Source of the DNA: Epiperipatus broadwayi
Taxonomy: Eukaryota > Onychophora > Udeonychophora > Euonychophora > Peripatidae
Assembly: GCA_028023455.1 (NCBI GenBank)
Contig: JAQFVV010000063.1
Location: 6,950,271 to 7,014,270, forward strand
Length of the DNA: 64,000 bases
Direction: 5' to 3'
Both the position numbers and the translations under genes were made by a program. The notes under the pieces were generated by a model, which searched no databases, had not been told where the DNA came from, and saw only the letters and a program-made list of their open reading frames with translations. Positions 31,627 through 43,300 of this stretch are shown one piece after another (within the stretch, counting starts at the first letter, position 1; each line of letters begins with the position of its first letter).

Positions 31627-33617
31627 AGAATTTTTTTTTTTTCAAATAAAATTTAATTTTCATTTTTCATTCATGCTATTGTTTTTTGTTTTTGTTTTCA
31701 AAAAAAAAAAAAACTCATATCCTCTCTTATTAGACTTTTTTTTTTCTAGAATATAAGTTTCATAAATTTGATATGAAAATATAAGTAACAAATTTGATCT
31801 CTTCTTAACCTCAGTAATATGTTTTCATCTTGTATCTATAAATGTCTACTATACATTTGACTACAAATATAATATAGCATTTTATAAATTAAATGGTATC
31901 TAACTCTAAATATATAAAAATATTTCAACAAATTTATAAGTGTAATAAAATATTTTATATATCATTTTTTGTTTAAAAACATTACTAATTTTAGCAGTGA
32001 GCTTTTTTATATCCTAAGTTATATTTTAAATTGTCTAACTCCTTAATCTTTGTTTTATTAATAGTAGCATGGATTAATCATTGTCAAGAAGTATATTTTA
32101 TTTATAATAAGCTTTTTCCAAGACTGATTTTCATTATAAGTATTTGTGATTTCTGGAAGGATTTTATCTTCAGTAAATAGTTTAAACAAATGGTACTATG
32201 ATTTGTTTTTTTATATATACCGCAATTAGAAATAAATTTCCTATTTATTAAATTGCTATATATTAAAAGTGGAAAATGTCCATTCTTTTTTATTTTTGCA
32301 ATGAATTTAATGTTTTATAGCAAATATTCAAAAAATTATGTAAACTACTTAAAACAGTGCAATTACATTGCCAAGATATTACCCATATCTCTTTATCATA
32401 TAGTTGTTGTTGTTTTTTTTTCATTTTTGAACTGAATATTATTGTTTCATGCTTAACCTAGAAAAGGGTCCATTTGAAAAAGTTACTGAGTTCAGAACTA
32501 AACTTTAATCTTTGTTTATCTCTCTGACTACTGGATGCAAAATTTGTACTTAATAACAATATTCTTTTAAATATATATTAAATTCTGGGAGCTTATAGTT
32601 TTATAAAACGTGGATGTCTTTATTTAGTGGCACACTGATTAATCTTCTCTATTATTGAATCTTCATTAAACTTTTTATCATCTGAAAAAAAAATTAAAAT
32701 TATATTATTAAAAATTAGCTTATATATATATATAAAAGAAAATTTTTATATTATATAAAAAATGTTCAGCTAGGATGAAATCAATATTTTAAAGATATAT
32801 TGCAAGAAACTAATTAACATATAAACCTTCTTATGTATTGTTGTTTATATAAAACAATTGTTTAGAACCTTTTCAAATCTGAAAAAACAAGTAATTTAAT
32901 GGTTTCTTGCTTGAGAGTCTTGTAGAGTGTTTATAAGAAAAATTTAAGTATGAGACAGAGAAGAACTGGGTCATAATCCTAATCTCTGAGTTTCAAACTC
33001 TGCCATTCTATTACTACATTAAACTCTGCAGGACAATATATCTATAACATCTGTTTTAGCTAAATCAATGTGTTATGATAGTTTGAGATGTTTTATTTTA
33101 AGTTAAAGTAGTTGTCAGCATCATTGAAAATGCATAAAATTTTAAAACTTTGTCATGTAGAGAGTGGCATGTATAACAATTGATTGCAGTGCATTAATTA
33201 ATCTGAATATTTTTTAGTTAATTTCATTTAAGTAAGGTTTTAAATAGTTTGTAATGATTTCCACTTTCAAATATTATATGATTTGTTAACAAACAAATTC
33301 AACATAATCTACCATGACAATAACATAATAGCAGCAAACATAAGCTATGGTAAAACAACAAATGTGTGTGTTTTTTTTTCATTCCTTTAACTATGTTCCT
33401 TTATTCAAAATGTAACTTTTATTAGACCTAATAAGTAAAATAATAAATTGTTATATTTTTATTTATAAGTGTCAAATTTATTCATCCCACAATTTTGCCA
33501 TGATTCACTCTGAATAAATACATTAATGATTATCACTAATCATTTATTAAAGTAAAGATTATCCCTTGCCCAGATATAAATTTTAAATCTCAGTTAAAGA
33601 TTTATATATCTGTTTTT
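31627..33617. other. AT-rich DNA, no gene
   Basis: Rich in A and T homopolymers. Nothing coding or repetitive recognised. Confidence 0.5.
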
Positions 33618-33886
33618 TAATATTTACTAAGGCAATAAACCTAAAGCATGTTAGTTGAAAATGCGAAGATAGGGACCTCTACCACTCTTAACCACAAGCT
33701 TATGTATTGGAAGAAAAGAGGGGAACCTTTCTTTACTTCAGCCTACTTTCTATATAAATAGGTAAAGCTGAAGTGGTTAGATATGAGAGTGTGAAGCCAT
33801 TCAATACTTCATTGATTAAGTCAACAATTCCTACCTTCACATTTTCAACTGCACATGCTTTAGGTTTATTGCCTTAGTAAATATTA
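33618..33886. mobile_element. MITE with about 45-bp terminal inverted repeats
   Basis: Left end TAATATTTACTAAGGCAATA and right end TATTGCC..TTAGTAAATATTA style inverted repeats; pairing continues through AAACCTAAAGCATGT and AGTTGAAAATG. 269 bp in all. The centre also shows weaker pairing (CCTCTACCACTCTTAACCAC with GTGGTTAGATATGAGAGTG). TA at the edges is consistent with a Tc1/mariner-type MITE. No coding capacity. Confidence 0.7.
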
Positions 33887-34027
33887 CTTACAGAATCAAT
33901 ACGTGTTAAATAAATTTATATCTGTTTTTACCAAATGCATGAAGCCTACTCATGAGTTTTGGTTCAACTTGAAATGTATCTTGGAAAGTCATCTATCTTT
34001 TAATTAAAGTGTCATTATTCATATATT

Positions 34028-34440
34028 TCAAGAATATGTGGTAGAGTACAGGTTATTAAATATATCTATAAAAAATATTAAAAATAATACCTATCCCACT
34101 TCAGATTTCTCTGCTAATGTAGATAATATGTACTTAAATCTTTGGCATATCTTAAAAAGTTTATTTTATCATACGAGCATAAACTGTTCATTTTGTGGAA
34201 TGATAGTAGATAATATAGAAGATATTATTTAATATATACTACATTTTGAAATATATATTATAGAGTGTGTTAATACGCTTTTGTCATTGATTACAAGTAA
34301 TCTTAATACATTATATGCAATAAAACATTCTTATACAAAATAATAGCATCAATAAAACATATGTACTACTTTATGAATTAATTTTAACTAAATATACTTT
34401 CAGTGTTTATGCATAATCATAGCATATAGATCATGAATTA
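34028..34440 (+). pseudogene. 3' end of a LINE ORF2, zinc-knuckle region
   Basis: The frame at 34038-34232 reads through NLWHILKSLFYHTSINCSFCGMIVDNIEDII, a C-x2-C-x(8-9)-E/H type knuckle like those at the C-terminus of CR1/jockey-like LINEs (the usual form is CxxCG...ExxxHxxxxC). After a stop the frames continue (FEIY; HMYYFMN). RT itself is missing, so this is a truncated copy with lost knuckle residues. It differs from the 27.9-kb LINE. Confidence 0.5.
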
Positions 34441-34597
34441 TTAAATAAAGCTGGTCAATTCAAATAAATCACACTTATAAATCAAAATTTTATTCCTCAC
34501 GCAATGTAATTTATTATTAAACTGAAATAATTAATTTTGTGTTAATTATTTGTTGGACAATTTCCATCACCTAATATTAAGAACTGAGAGTCCTTAA

Positions 34598-34806
34598 AAA
34601 TTTTATTAAACTTTCCAAATACATTCAAATGTAACTAATAGCAAATAGTTTAATATGTAACACAACATTTCAAGTGATATTATTCTTCTCTTTTTTTCAG
34701 GTTTTGCTGGCCTGACCAGTAACTCTACTAGATTGAGAACTAACCTGGATCTTTAGATTCTTGAATATTAAACTTTAAGTAAAGCTCTAGCTGATTAGGT
34801 TATATA
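34598..34806 (-). mobile_element. tRNA-derived SINE, family S1, minus strand
   Basis: Minus-strand order: CTAATCAGCTAGAGC (A-box region), AGATCCAGGTTAGTTCTC (B-box region), GACCAGTTACTGG (fused by decay), CCTGAAAAAAAGAGAAG, and a tail CATTTGAATGTATTTGG. Matches 13663-14078 and 40102-40317. Confidence 0.7.
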
Positions 34807-35639
34807 CTAATCTATGAGGATTCTCACGATTTTTTCAATTTTTTCTTAAGAGCAAGGTTAATTAGTGACTTCCAATAAGTATGTACTATCATGCTAGGTT
34901 AACTTAAGAGGCTTATTTTCCATAGTTATGTGAGCAATTTCTTTAATTTTTTTTCTCTGTACTTCTTCATCTACATAAAACAAACTCTCCTGAAAAATAA
35001 TTATCCTTCAGCCACCAATAAGAAAACCTTAATTAGATAAAACAACCATCAAAAGAAAAAGCATCATTAGTACTGTAGTGTATACATGCATGCTAGGACC
35101 AGAAGACAAACTAAAGAAAATATGGCATTACATATAACATCAAAACAGTATTCCAAACCCATAACATGCTAAGAGAAATTGTCTGAAGGTTAAAATGAAT
35201 TCAATCATCTACAAAAGCTAAATTTGAAATGCTGAAAACCAAAAACTTTATTTATAGAATACTACTGTACTGGTCGAAAATGTATGTCCATCCAACGAGA
35301 TTTAGAATCTAAGCAAAAGTACCTTGAATCCAATCATGCCCGAGATACACAGGTCAGGTGCAATCATGAATTATAACCTATTTGCCCATTCCCCAAATCT
35401 AGAACATTATGGACAACACCTACGGTGATACCACATAAGTTCATTATATCTCGGCCTGGTGCTACAACGTTTTACATGAAAACTCAACTGATGATGATGA
35501 TGGTGATGATGATGATGAGAGATTGGGTGAACCTGAGATATAAGTAAAAAAATATATAAGATAAATATATTAAGGTGATTCAAACAACTGGATTAAAGTT
35601 TAAAATATAAATATTTATTTGGACAAAATTCAAGATGAG
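34807..35639. other. No gene; richer-GC stretch with GAT-rich end
   Basis: At 35260-35520 a stretch of more balanced composition ends in a TGATGATGATGATGG type run (35490-35518) like LINE/SINE tails. No further identification. Confidence 0.35.
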
Positions 35640-38160
35640 TTTTATATATATAATCAACTCCATGCTTTTAAAACTTTATTTTCATTATAAACATTTAAGA
35701 AACTTGATACAATTATTTTTATTTTAACAAATATTAATTTAGTGCGGCGGTTACAATACTGAATGTATATTTAAAAATAGACTTTTATTCAATGTTACAA
35801 AAAATGGATTTATCGGAGTGGTTTGGTAGACATTTTATACATTTAAAAAAATATATATTTAAAGATACAATAGAGTTTCACTGATTACATGATTTCAATA
35901 TGATCCCTTTAGCATTTGATACATAAATTTATTTTCATTTCGAGACTTTATTTATAACAATTAAAATAAGGATACATTTTGATCAGTAGACCAAAACATT
36001 ATTTATTTTACATTTTCAGCATTTAACGATAGAATATAGTGAAACTCTATAATTGCGGGAATGGCTTATTTCAATAAAGGGGAGAGCAGCTTCATGAGAA
36101 GTTGGATTTTAACTCCAATGGAAAATATTACAAAGAGACAAACATTTTATTATTACATATCATTACGATTTATTTTGCTAAACAGGCTACAAAACTAACT
36201 ATAAGAAATGGCAGTCCTAGCATAAGGTCAGTGAGAGGAAATGGCACATTTGTCCAGGACAATGTCATCTTTAATTTTTTTAAAGGTGGTACATGCCAGC
36301 TTCATGCTAGGGCAGTACAGAAAGAAGAGGTAGGTAGGAAGTTTCTATGGGCCGGACCACAGTGCATCCATACAGAGCTTCATCTACTCTAACCTGCAGG
36401 TTCTAGAAGTGGACGTAGACTTCTATCATGAATGAGGACATTAAAGAGGGGAGGCTTTAAATCCCTGGAATGAGATACAGGTGACTCAAAGCAGTATATA
36501 AATATATACTTGGAGGAGAAGAATGATGAATGAAGAGGATCATGACTCCCTGGAGTGATGTTTAGCTGAATCAGATCAAAACCCTATGTGGCTTATTAAT
36601 AATTTGACATATGCCAGCAATGCTATCATAATAATATAAAGTCACTGAATTTAAAAATTAAAGTAAAGCCTTAAATGGTTTAACAAATACGTAATGGTAT
36701 GCTAAAATATTAACCCATGTAAGCTAAATCATTGATCATAAGTTAAACTATAATTAATGAAGCATGCATTGCTCCCCCTTTCTTGAATCAATATTTTGTT
36801 TAATATATTAAAAAAAAACTAAAATTCATGCACCCAAAAGTGCAAATAACAGAATAGATTTAAATCGCCAGCCTTTTTGGCGATGATGATCAATAAAGAG
36901 ATTCATAAAATTAATGGACACCAATGAGATATTTAGAAATAAATAATAAGAACCCATTAATTTCCCCTCCGTTTTTTCTATTTCACAGCTGGATATAGAA
37001 GTTCATAAGACTAGGTTTAATTGGCATTTACAAATAAAATTAAGTGAAAAATATAAAATATGATTAAAATTAAATTATATCCACACTAAATTATGAAGAT
37101 AATAAGAAGTGTGAGTTGGATGAAAGATTTGGTAGTAGTATTAGATTGGATAACAAAGAATTGATAATACTGGCCGATTAGCGAGTTTTTGAAAAATAAA
37201 ATTAAACATAAAGAAAACATTAGTTTATAAATTAAATTACAAATTAGAATTGGCTAATGTGATTATATTGTCTTGGGGCTGGTTACCTCAGGATTCTATG
37301 AAGTGTTGATGAATCTTCTATAGCAGGTGGCATTCTTTGATGGCATGGTCACTCTTGAGCAGTCGGAGCTACATATCAGCATAATTCGGGGTGAAGATGG
37401 ATGAGAAGGTGGCTTAGGCCTCTCAAAAATTAAATGGACATGAAGTTGTCTAGCAACGATTGACCAAACTCTGACACAATAAATTTTTAGCCCTATTTAT
37501 GTCAGTTTTTACCCACTTAAAGAATGTTTGTTTTAATTAAGCTTCCTGACTCCAATGGATCATTAATTTACAAGAATCTTTTCTCTATTGTTAGTGGAGA
37601 TGCAGTCATGAGATAACTGTCCAAAATCAATTCAAACCAATGTCTAGTTTGGAAATGAATTTGATAAAAATGGTAATAGCTAACTAAAATCCATTAGTTT
37701 TGTTTTAGGTTTTACTTTTCTTAACTTTAATTTACAAATTCCTTTTAAAATCATAAAACAAACTTCCCACCCCTTTAATTAATTTGGACAGTCAATGACT
37801 GCACCTTCCATCTTGAATTTTTACGTAGTTTTATGACAAAAAGTAATTATACAGTATTAAAAATAAAAGTAAAAAAAATACAATTTTAAATGACAAAAAA
37901 AAATTATTTAGTATTTTTAATTATATATATGATCCTGCAATATATGTATATATCTGAGTTGCATTTATAAAAGTTACTATTTAAAATAATTAAAGAAAAT
38001 TTTTATTTCAGATTAATATTTATAAATCTCATAGATGCTTCTCAGAAATATAGGTATAGTTTATATACATTTTACAAAAAAAAGGATGAAACATGGGCTG
38101 TGGTAGAATAGTTAAACTTGATCTTGAACTAAGGTTGACTGTCTCACTACATGAATGTAT
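35640..38160. other. No supported gene; possible LTR-like block
   Basis: A 96-codon frame at 36102-36392 has no recognised motif. A TATA-like CAGTATATAAATAT lies at about 36493-36506 after a purine-rich stretch. At 36865-36890 ATCGCCAGCC...TGGCGAT forms a small hairpin followed by GATGATGATC. A higher-GC patch lies at 37260-37480. The mix resembles an old LTR but I found no partner copy. Confidence 0.3.
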
Positions 38161-38170
38161 ATATATATAT

Positions 38171-39160
38171 ATGTTCAAAAGATGGCACTTTACCAAACCA
38201 CCAACAAAAATTTTTAATAAAAAAAATCAAATTAATATCTTCATTCACCCCCAATCATATTTCAATTTTCTCTCCTCATGAGATAATAAAATAATCTAAA
38301 CACTGACTCTCAATTTTATAAAATTTTATCAATTCATGAATTTTAACTAAAGCTCAAACTCACCTAAACCAGATATTTATATCATCTCATTCAATATAAT
38401 CAAATCTCTCAATATATACATTCAAAAAATTTTAAAAATTTATAAAAACAAAAACAATTACTCACTAATCTACACTTTATTTATTTAAAAGATGCCTTAC
38501 CAAACCACCAAAAAAATTTTTTAATAAACAAAAAAATCAAATAATACCTCTTTCATTTCCCCCAAATCATATTTAATGTTCCTCCTCAGTGAGGGATAGA
38601 ATAGAAATTAGACTAAACACTACTCTCAAGTTAAAATTCTATCAGATCAATAATTTTTCAACCTAAATCTTCAAACTCACTACAAGCCAGATATTTATAT
38701 CATCTCATTCATACACCATATAATCAAATCTCTCAATATATATCATTGCAAGAAAACTTAAAGGTACATTTAGAAAAACAAAAACAATACCCGAACCGCT
38801 ATCACTTGTTATTTATGTTCAAAAGAGGCGCTACCAAAACCACCGAACAAGAAAATTGTTTACATAAAGAAAAAGACAATAAACCCTTTATTTCCACCCC
38901 CAGACACATTCAACGGTGCTCTCCCAGGAGAAGAGAAGAAACGACAAACACGACCCGGTTTAGCAAAATTCTATCAGATTGCGAATTTTAGCCGAAAACT
39001 CAAACCACCTCAACCGAATTATACTGCTCTATCCCATATAATCAAATATCTCATATATATCATTCAGAAATTTAAATGTACATATATAAACAAAACACCC
39101 AAACCCACATAGTCACCAAAACCACCCGTCGGGTTGGAACTGAACAAAAGGAACGGGAAT
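38171..39160. repeat. Tandem array of 310-334-bp units with GC gradient
   Basis: Units start at 38171, 38481 and 38815 (ATGTTCAAAAGA...TACCAAAACCACC), and a fourth partial unit starts about 39105. Shared words include CATATAATCAAATCTCTC and GATATTTATATCATCTCATTC. Unit 3 keeps G/C-rich words (GCTCTCCCAGGAGAAG, CACGACCCGG) where units 1 and 2 have A/T. The 81-codon frame at 38746-38991 runs across the third unit and is probably chance. Confidence 0.75.
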
Positions 39161-39801
39161 TTTGTATATATATATATTAAGCATAATGCACTCCAGGAAT
39201 CTCAAAGTGGGTAATTTTATTCAGTTCAGTTGCTATATTTAATATTCTTTTATTTGATGACAATGGCCAGTATGTTTTATTGTTCAAATGACATCCCCAA
39301 TATTTAGATATTATTAAATCTTTAATGATGATAGTTTTAATTGTCATTGTTGTTATTTTATATGGAGAAATGAGATAACTTATTTATTTCATTACTAATG
39401 TGACAGAATTAATGTTTAGGATAGTTGCAAATGGGCTATAATGTTATATTTAATTAATTATAAACAGACATCCAGATAGAGCATGATATGCATATATTCT
39501 TATTTATATGTTAGCATCATCCTTATTTAATTATAAATTGTATTTTGGCTAACACAGTGAATTCATTTCTCATTTAGTTTACTTGGTTACAAATGATGAA
39601 CCGCTGCAGTATATCATTATCCTGTTTAGTGTTTGGGTATTGAATTATGGCAACTATCATTTCATCACTCATCTATTTATCTGTACTGTGACAATGTTTA
39701 CTTACTGTTACAAATAACAGATTAGATAAACATATATGTTAATAATAGATCATGTTTTATCAATTTATTATTATTTCTGTTACAAATGTCTTCTTTCCGT
39801 T

Positions 39802-39841
<40 letters not shown>

Positions 39842-40101
39842 AGACAATTAGAAAAGAGAAACAGACATGTCCAAAGTAGCAGGCCATGCATGTACCAATG
39901 AATCTATGTTCAATTAAGCAAATACAAAAATACTGGATAAAGAAAAAGTGTACAAAGAAGAAAATTCAAATAACATCATAAGTCAATCCAGTGTGATAAT
40001 ACATAATGTCTAAAATCCACTAACTAAACTTGCTTTTAAGAAGAAAGTGAAGAAAACAGTAGGATCCATGTAGATAAGTATATGAAATTTCTACTGACTA
40101 T
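39161..40101. other. AT-rich DNA with TA tract
   Basis: No gene. A 0.6-kb piece (39176-39804) lies between TA tracts and ends GTTACA, as the family D LTR does; the next piece starts TGTTGAGACAA. Too little to call LTRs. Confidence 0.35.
39805..39836. repeat. (TA)n microsatellite
   Basis: Perfect TA tract bounded by GTTACA on the left and TGTTGAG on the right. Confidence 0.95.
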
Positions 40102-40317
40102 TGCCTTTGGTCAGTTGGTTATAGTTTTATTTTAAAATTCAATATTTAAGAATCTAAAACTCTAGGTTCAATTTCCATGCTAATAGTCACTGGTCAGGAA
40201 TAGCATGATCTGAAGAAAAGAAGATAATAATATTACTTGAAATGTTATGTTAAATACAAGCTTTGTGTGCTATTGTTTACAGTTGAATGTGTTTGGAAGG
40301 TTTAAATAAAAAAATTT
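40102..40317 (+). mobile_element. tRNA-derived SINE, family S1, plus strand
   Basis: TTTGGTCAGTTGGTTATAG (A box), CTAGGTTCAATTTCC (B box), CACTGGTCAGGAATAGC, TGAAGAAAAGAAGATAATAATATTAC body, ACAGTTGAATGTGTTTGG and AAATAAAAAAATTT tail. The best-preserved S1 copy in the window. Confidence 0.75.
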
Positions 40318-43300
40318 ACAGAAATAATCCAATAAATAATTTATACTAAAATGTCATCATCACAAATCTTCAGATAATTTATTCTAGAATATCTGCATGC
40401 TTTGAAGACATTTTACAGTTTTATTTTTCTTTAAAATATATTTAATAATTTTTATATTAATAACAGCTTAACTACATCATTGTAATTATTTTAACTAATA
40501 ATATTTTTTATTATTACTTTCTTTTGGCAATTTATCAAATTTTTTTAAAGAAATATTTGGTTTCATAAATCAATTATTCATATACATTGTAATCTTTAAA
40601 AATGTTGATGAACAAGCTCAGAAAGTACAAGGTAAATGTCATATGTCACAATAAGAAGAGATACAGGAATAAGCAATTATAATAAAATAGCATTAAATAT
40701 TAAGCAGTATTATTAATAACCTAAGAAAAGGAAAAATCTCAACTTGGTCTAATATAAATACAAGACTAATTGTAAGCATAAGCCATTAGGGATACATTTA
40801 AAATTTTTATCTTAGAAGATTTACTACCATTACAATCTTTCTTATCAATCTCTTAAGTACATCGTAAGTATCTTACTGCTATGATCAGATAAAACATATT
40901 AATTTTAAAATATTAAAAAGTGTTATCTTAAATCTTTGTCATAAAGATTCATCTTCCGAAAATAATTTCTTCATCAACAAAATAATTTTAAATAAGATAG
41001 TCCTTAAAACAAATCAGGTTCTCAAGAAAGTATGAACATTTTAATCATCAAACAAATTCTCTTTGACTTTTTAGATCCAATCTACTTAGAATGAAATCCG
41101 AGTAACCAGATAAGAAATATACTTGTCTCTAAGATGATTTCTTATCACATAATATTTTTATTAATTTTAAATAAAATACAACATTATCTCTTAATTTGAA
41201 ATAAGTTAAATTATAATCTTCTAGGATGACATTCGGGTATCAAAAATGAGTAAGATATTTTATAGCCATTCTAAATACCATAGAACAAATCTACATAAAT
41301 ATCTGCCAAATCTGATTTAAATTGGCTTTTAATTTAAATATAAAAACAGTTTTAAAATAAATAAGCACAGTGACTTTTTCATAAGTAAATTAAATTGGCT
41401 GAAGTGGTCTCAAATATTAATATGTAATTATATTTTTTTAAAGCAAAATACATCTTTCTTAGATGTAATTCTTATACGTAAATACAATTCTACAAAGTGA
41501 CTCTTCTCACTTTCAATGTTCATTTACTCTTATGACAAAATACTTAAAATAATCTATGATACACTTATAATTGTTAGATTTCTGGTTAATGAGTGGATAA
41601 TGTGGATAAATAACTAAAAAATTTCTTAATAAGAAAAACAAATATTTATTTTACAGCAAACAAATACAAATAATAACAAATCACAAATATAATATATTTT
41701 AGGTTCACAAAACCAAGGGCTTCTACAAATATTGCTTTCTTTTAAAAACTATATCAGAAGATTAAGTTACAACTGGTATAAAAATAGTAAATTTGGTTTA
41801 GCAAAAATAATGTGTTGACCAAAAGAAATTTTCTATTAATTTAGATTCTAATAAATTCTCATGTATTAAATTATTTATACAATGATAATATCCTTTTCAT
41901 GAATAGTATCCCATTTATTAATATTTAATCTTACTTAAGATACAAGCTTACCAATTTAATGACAAAGTAGTAATAAGAGAGATGTATATTGTCTATTTAT
42001 GCCTAAAATACAATTTAAAAGTTTGAAGTTAATTAGTTATCATATTTATATTCTAACTAAACAAAGCTTAAATACAAGACCTACACATTAACAATATTTA
42101 ATTCACATCTAATTAAACCAAGAATGATAAATGAGGTAAGGGTAATTTTCCTCAATACTTTGCTGAAAACAGCTATAATTGCCAGAAAATGTCATGAAAA
42201 AAGGTCACACATGCTTTACAAATACATTTTCTACAATAAACTAAATTACTAAAAAAAGGCAAAATAAACATGATGGTATAACTCAAAATAATTGCACCTA
42301 CTTTTGAGGACAATAATAAAATGACCTAGGACTTTGTCACTAGTCAAGAAATAAAGCAAATGCACATCAGGGACACTAATACTGAATAGGATTGCCTTAA
42401 ACTAGATAGAACCTAAACTATAATCTCCAAAATATTCATATAAGTGAGATCAAATATATAAGAGAGAGAGACTAATATGATAATCTCTTTTGAAATAATC
42501 TAGCACAAATAATAATAGAGAGACACACACTGTAATATCTTACAATACTGGCAAAAATAAGCATTACTAAATAAAATTAAAGAGTGACTAAAGTTCAATC
42601 TTTAAGCAAAATACTATAACACATATGAAAGATGATAAATAACAATTAATGCTAAATATAGCTTAATTAAAACTAGGCAATAAATAAACAATAAAATAAA
42701 TAATAAAAATATACATCTGCTTATATTGCATCAGCATAATAATATACCTCTTATAAATAAATGATTCATATGAAAAAGGAAACACATACTTTTTTAAAAT
42801 ATGCAAATATAATACACAGATATTCTGAGAATTTTATTGCTAAAATAGCATACAAAATTTGTAAAATAATATGAATTTAAAATAATAACCTTGTAACAAA
42901 ATTATACTCATAAATAAAAAATGAACTTCTTAACCTTGTAAAATAAATAAGATAAAGTCCTTCTGTTTCTTCTGTTTTTCTAGCATTAATCCTTAGATAA
43001 GAATAGGTAGAGTTTATTCAGCAACAAAGTTCTATGGACAGCAAAGATATTCTCCACAAATACTTTTTAATTAAAATATAGAATGTAGAAGCTGCACAGT
43101 TATCCTTAAGTAACATTTTAAAAAATTACGCTAGCAAATTTTAGGTATGGCCATTCATTGAACAGGTTTTTGTGAATTAAACAGCAAATATTTATTAAAG
43201 TGCAGTAAAATGTTTTCATATTTAATTTAAGTATTTTTATTTTAATCATTCGAAACATTTTATTCATTAATGATGAAAGTAGTATTTAGCAAAAGAAATA

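Noticed and set aside
38171-39160. CRISPR-like array
   Set aside because: Units of over 300 bases without regular short repeats and spacers; a tandem satellite-like array in a eukaryotic genome.
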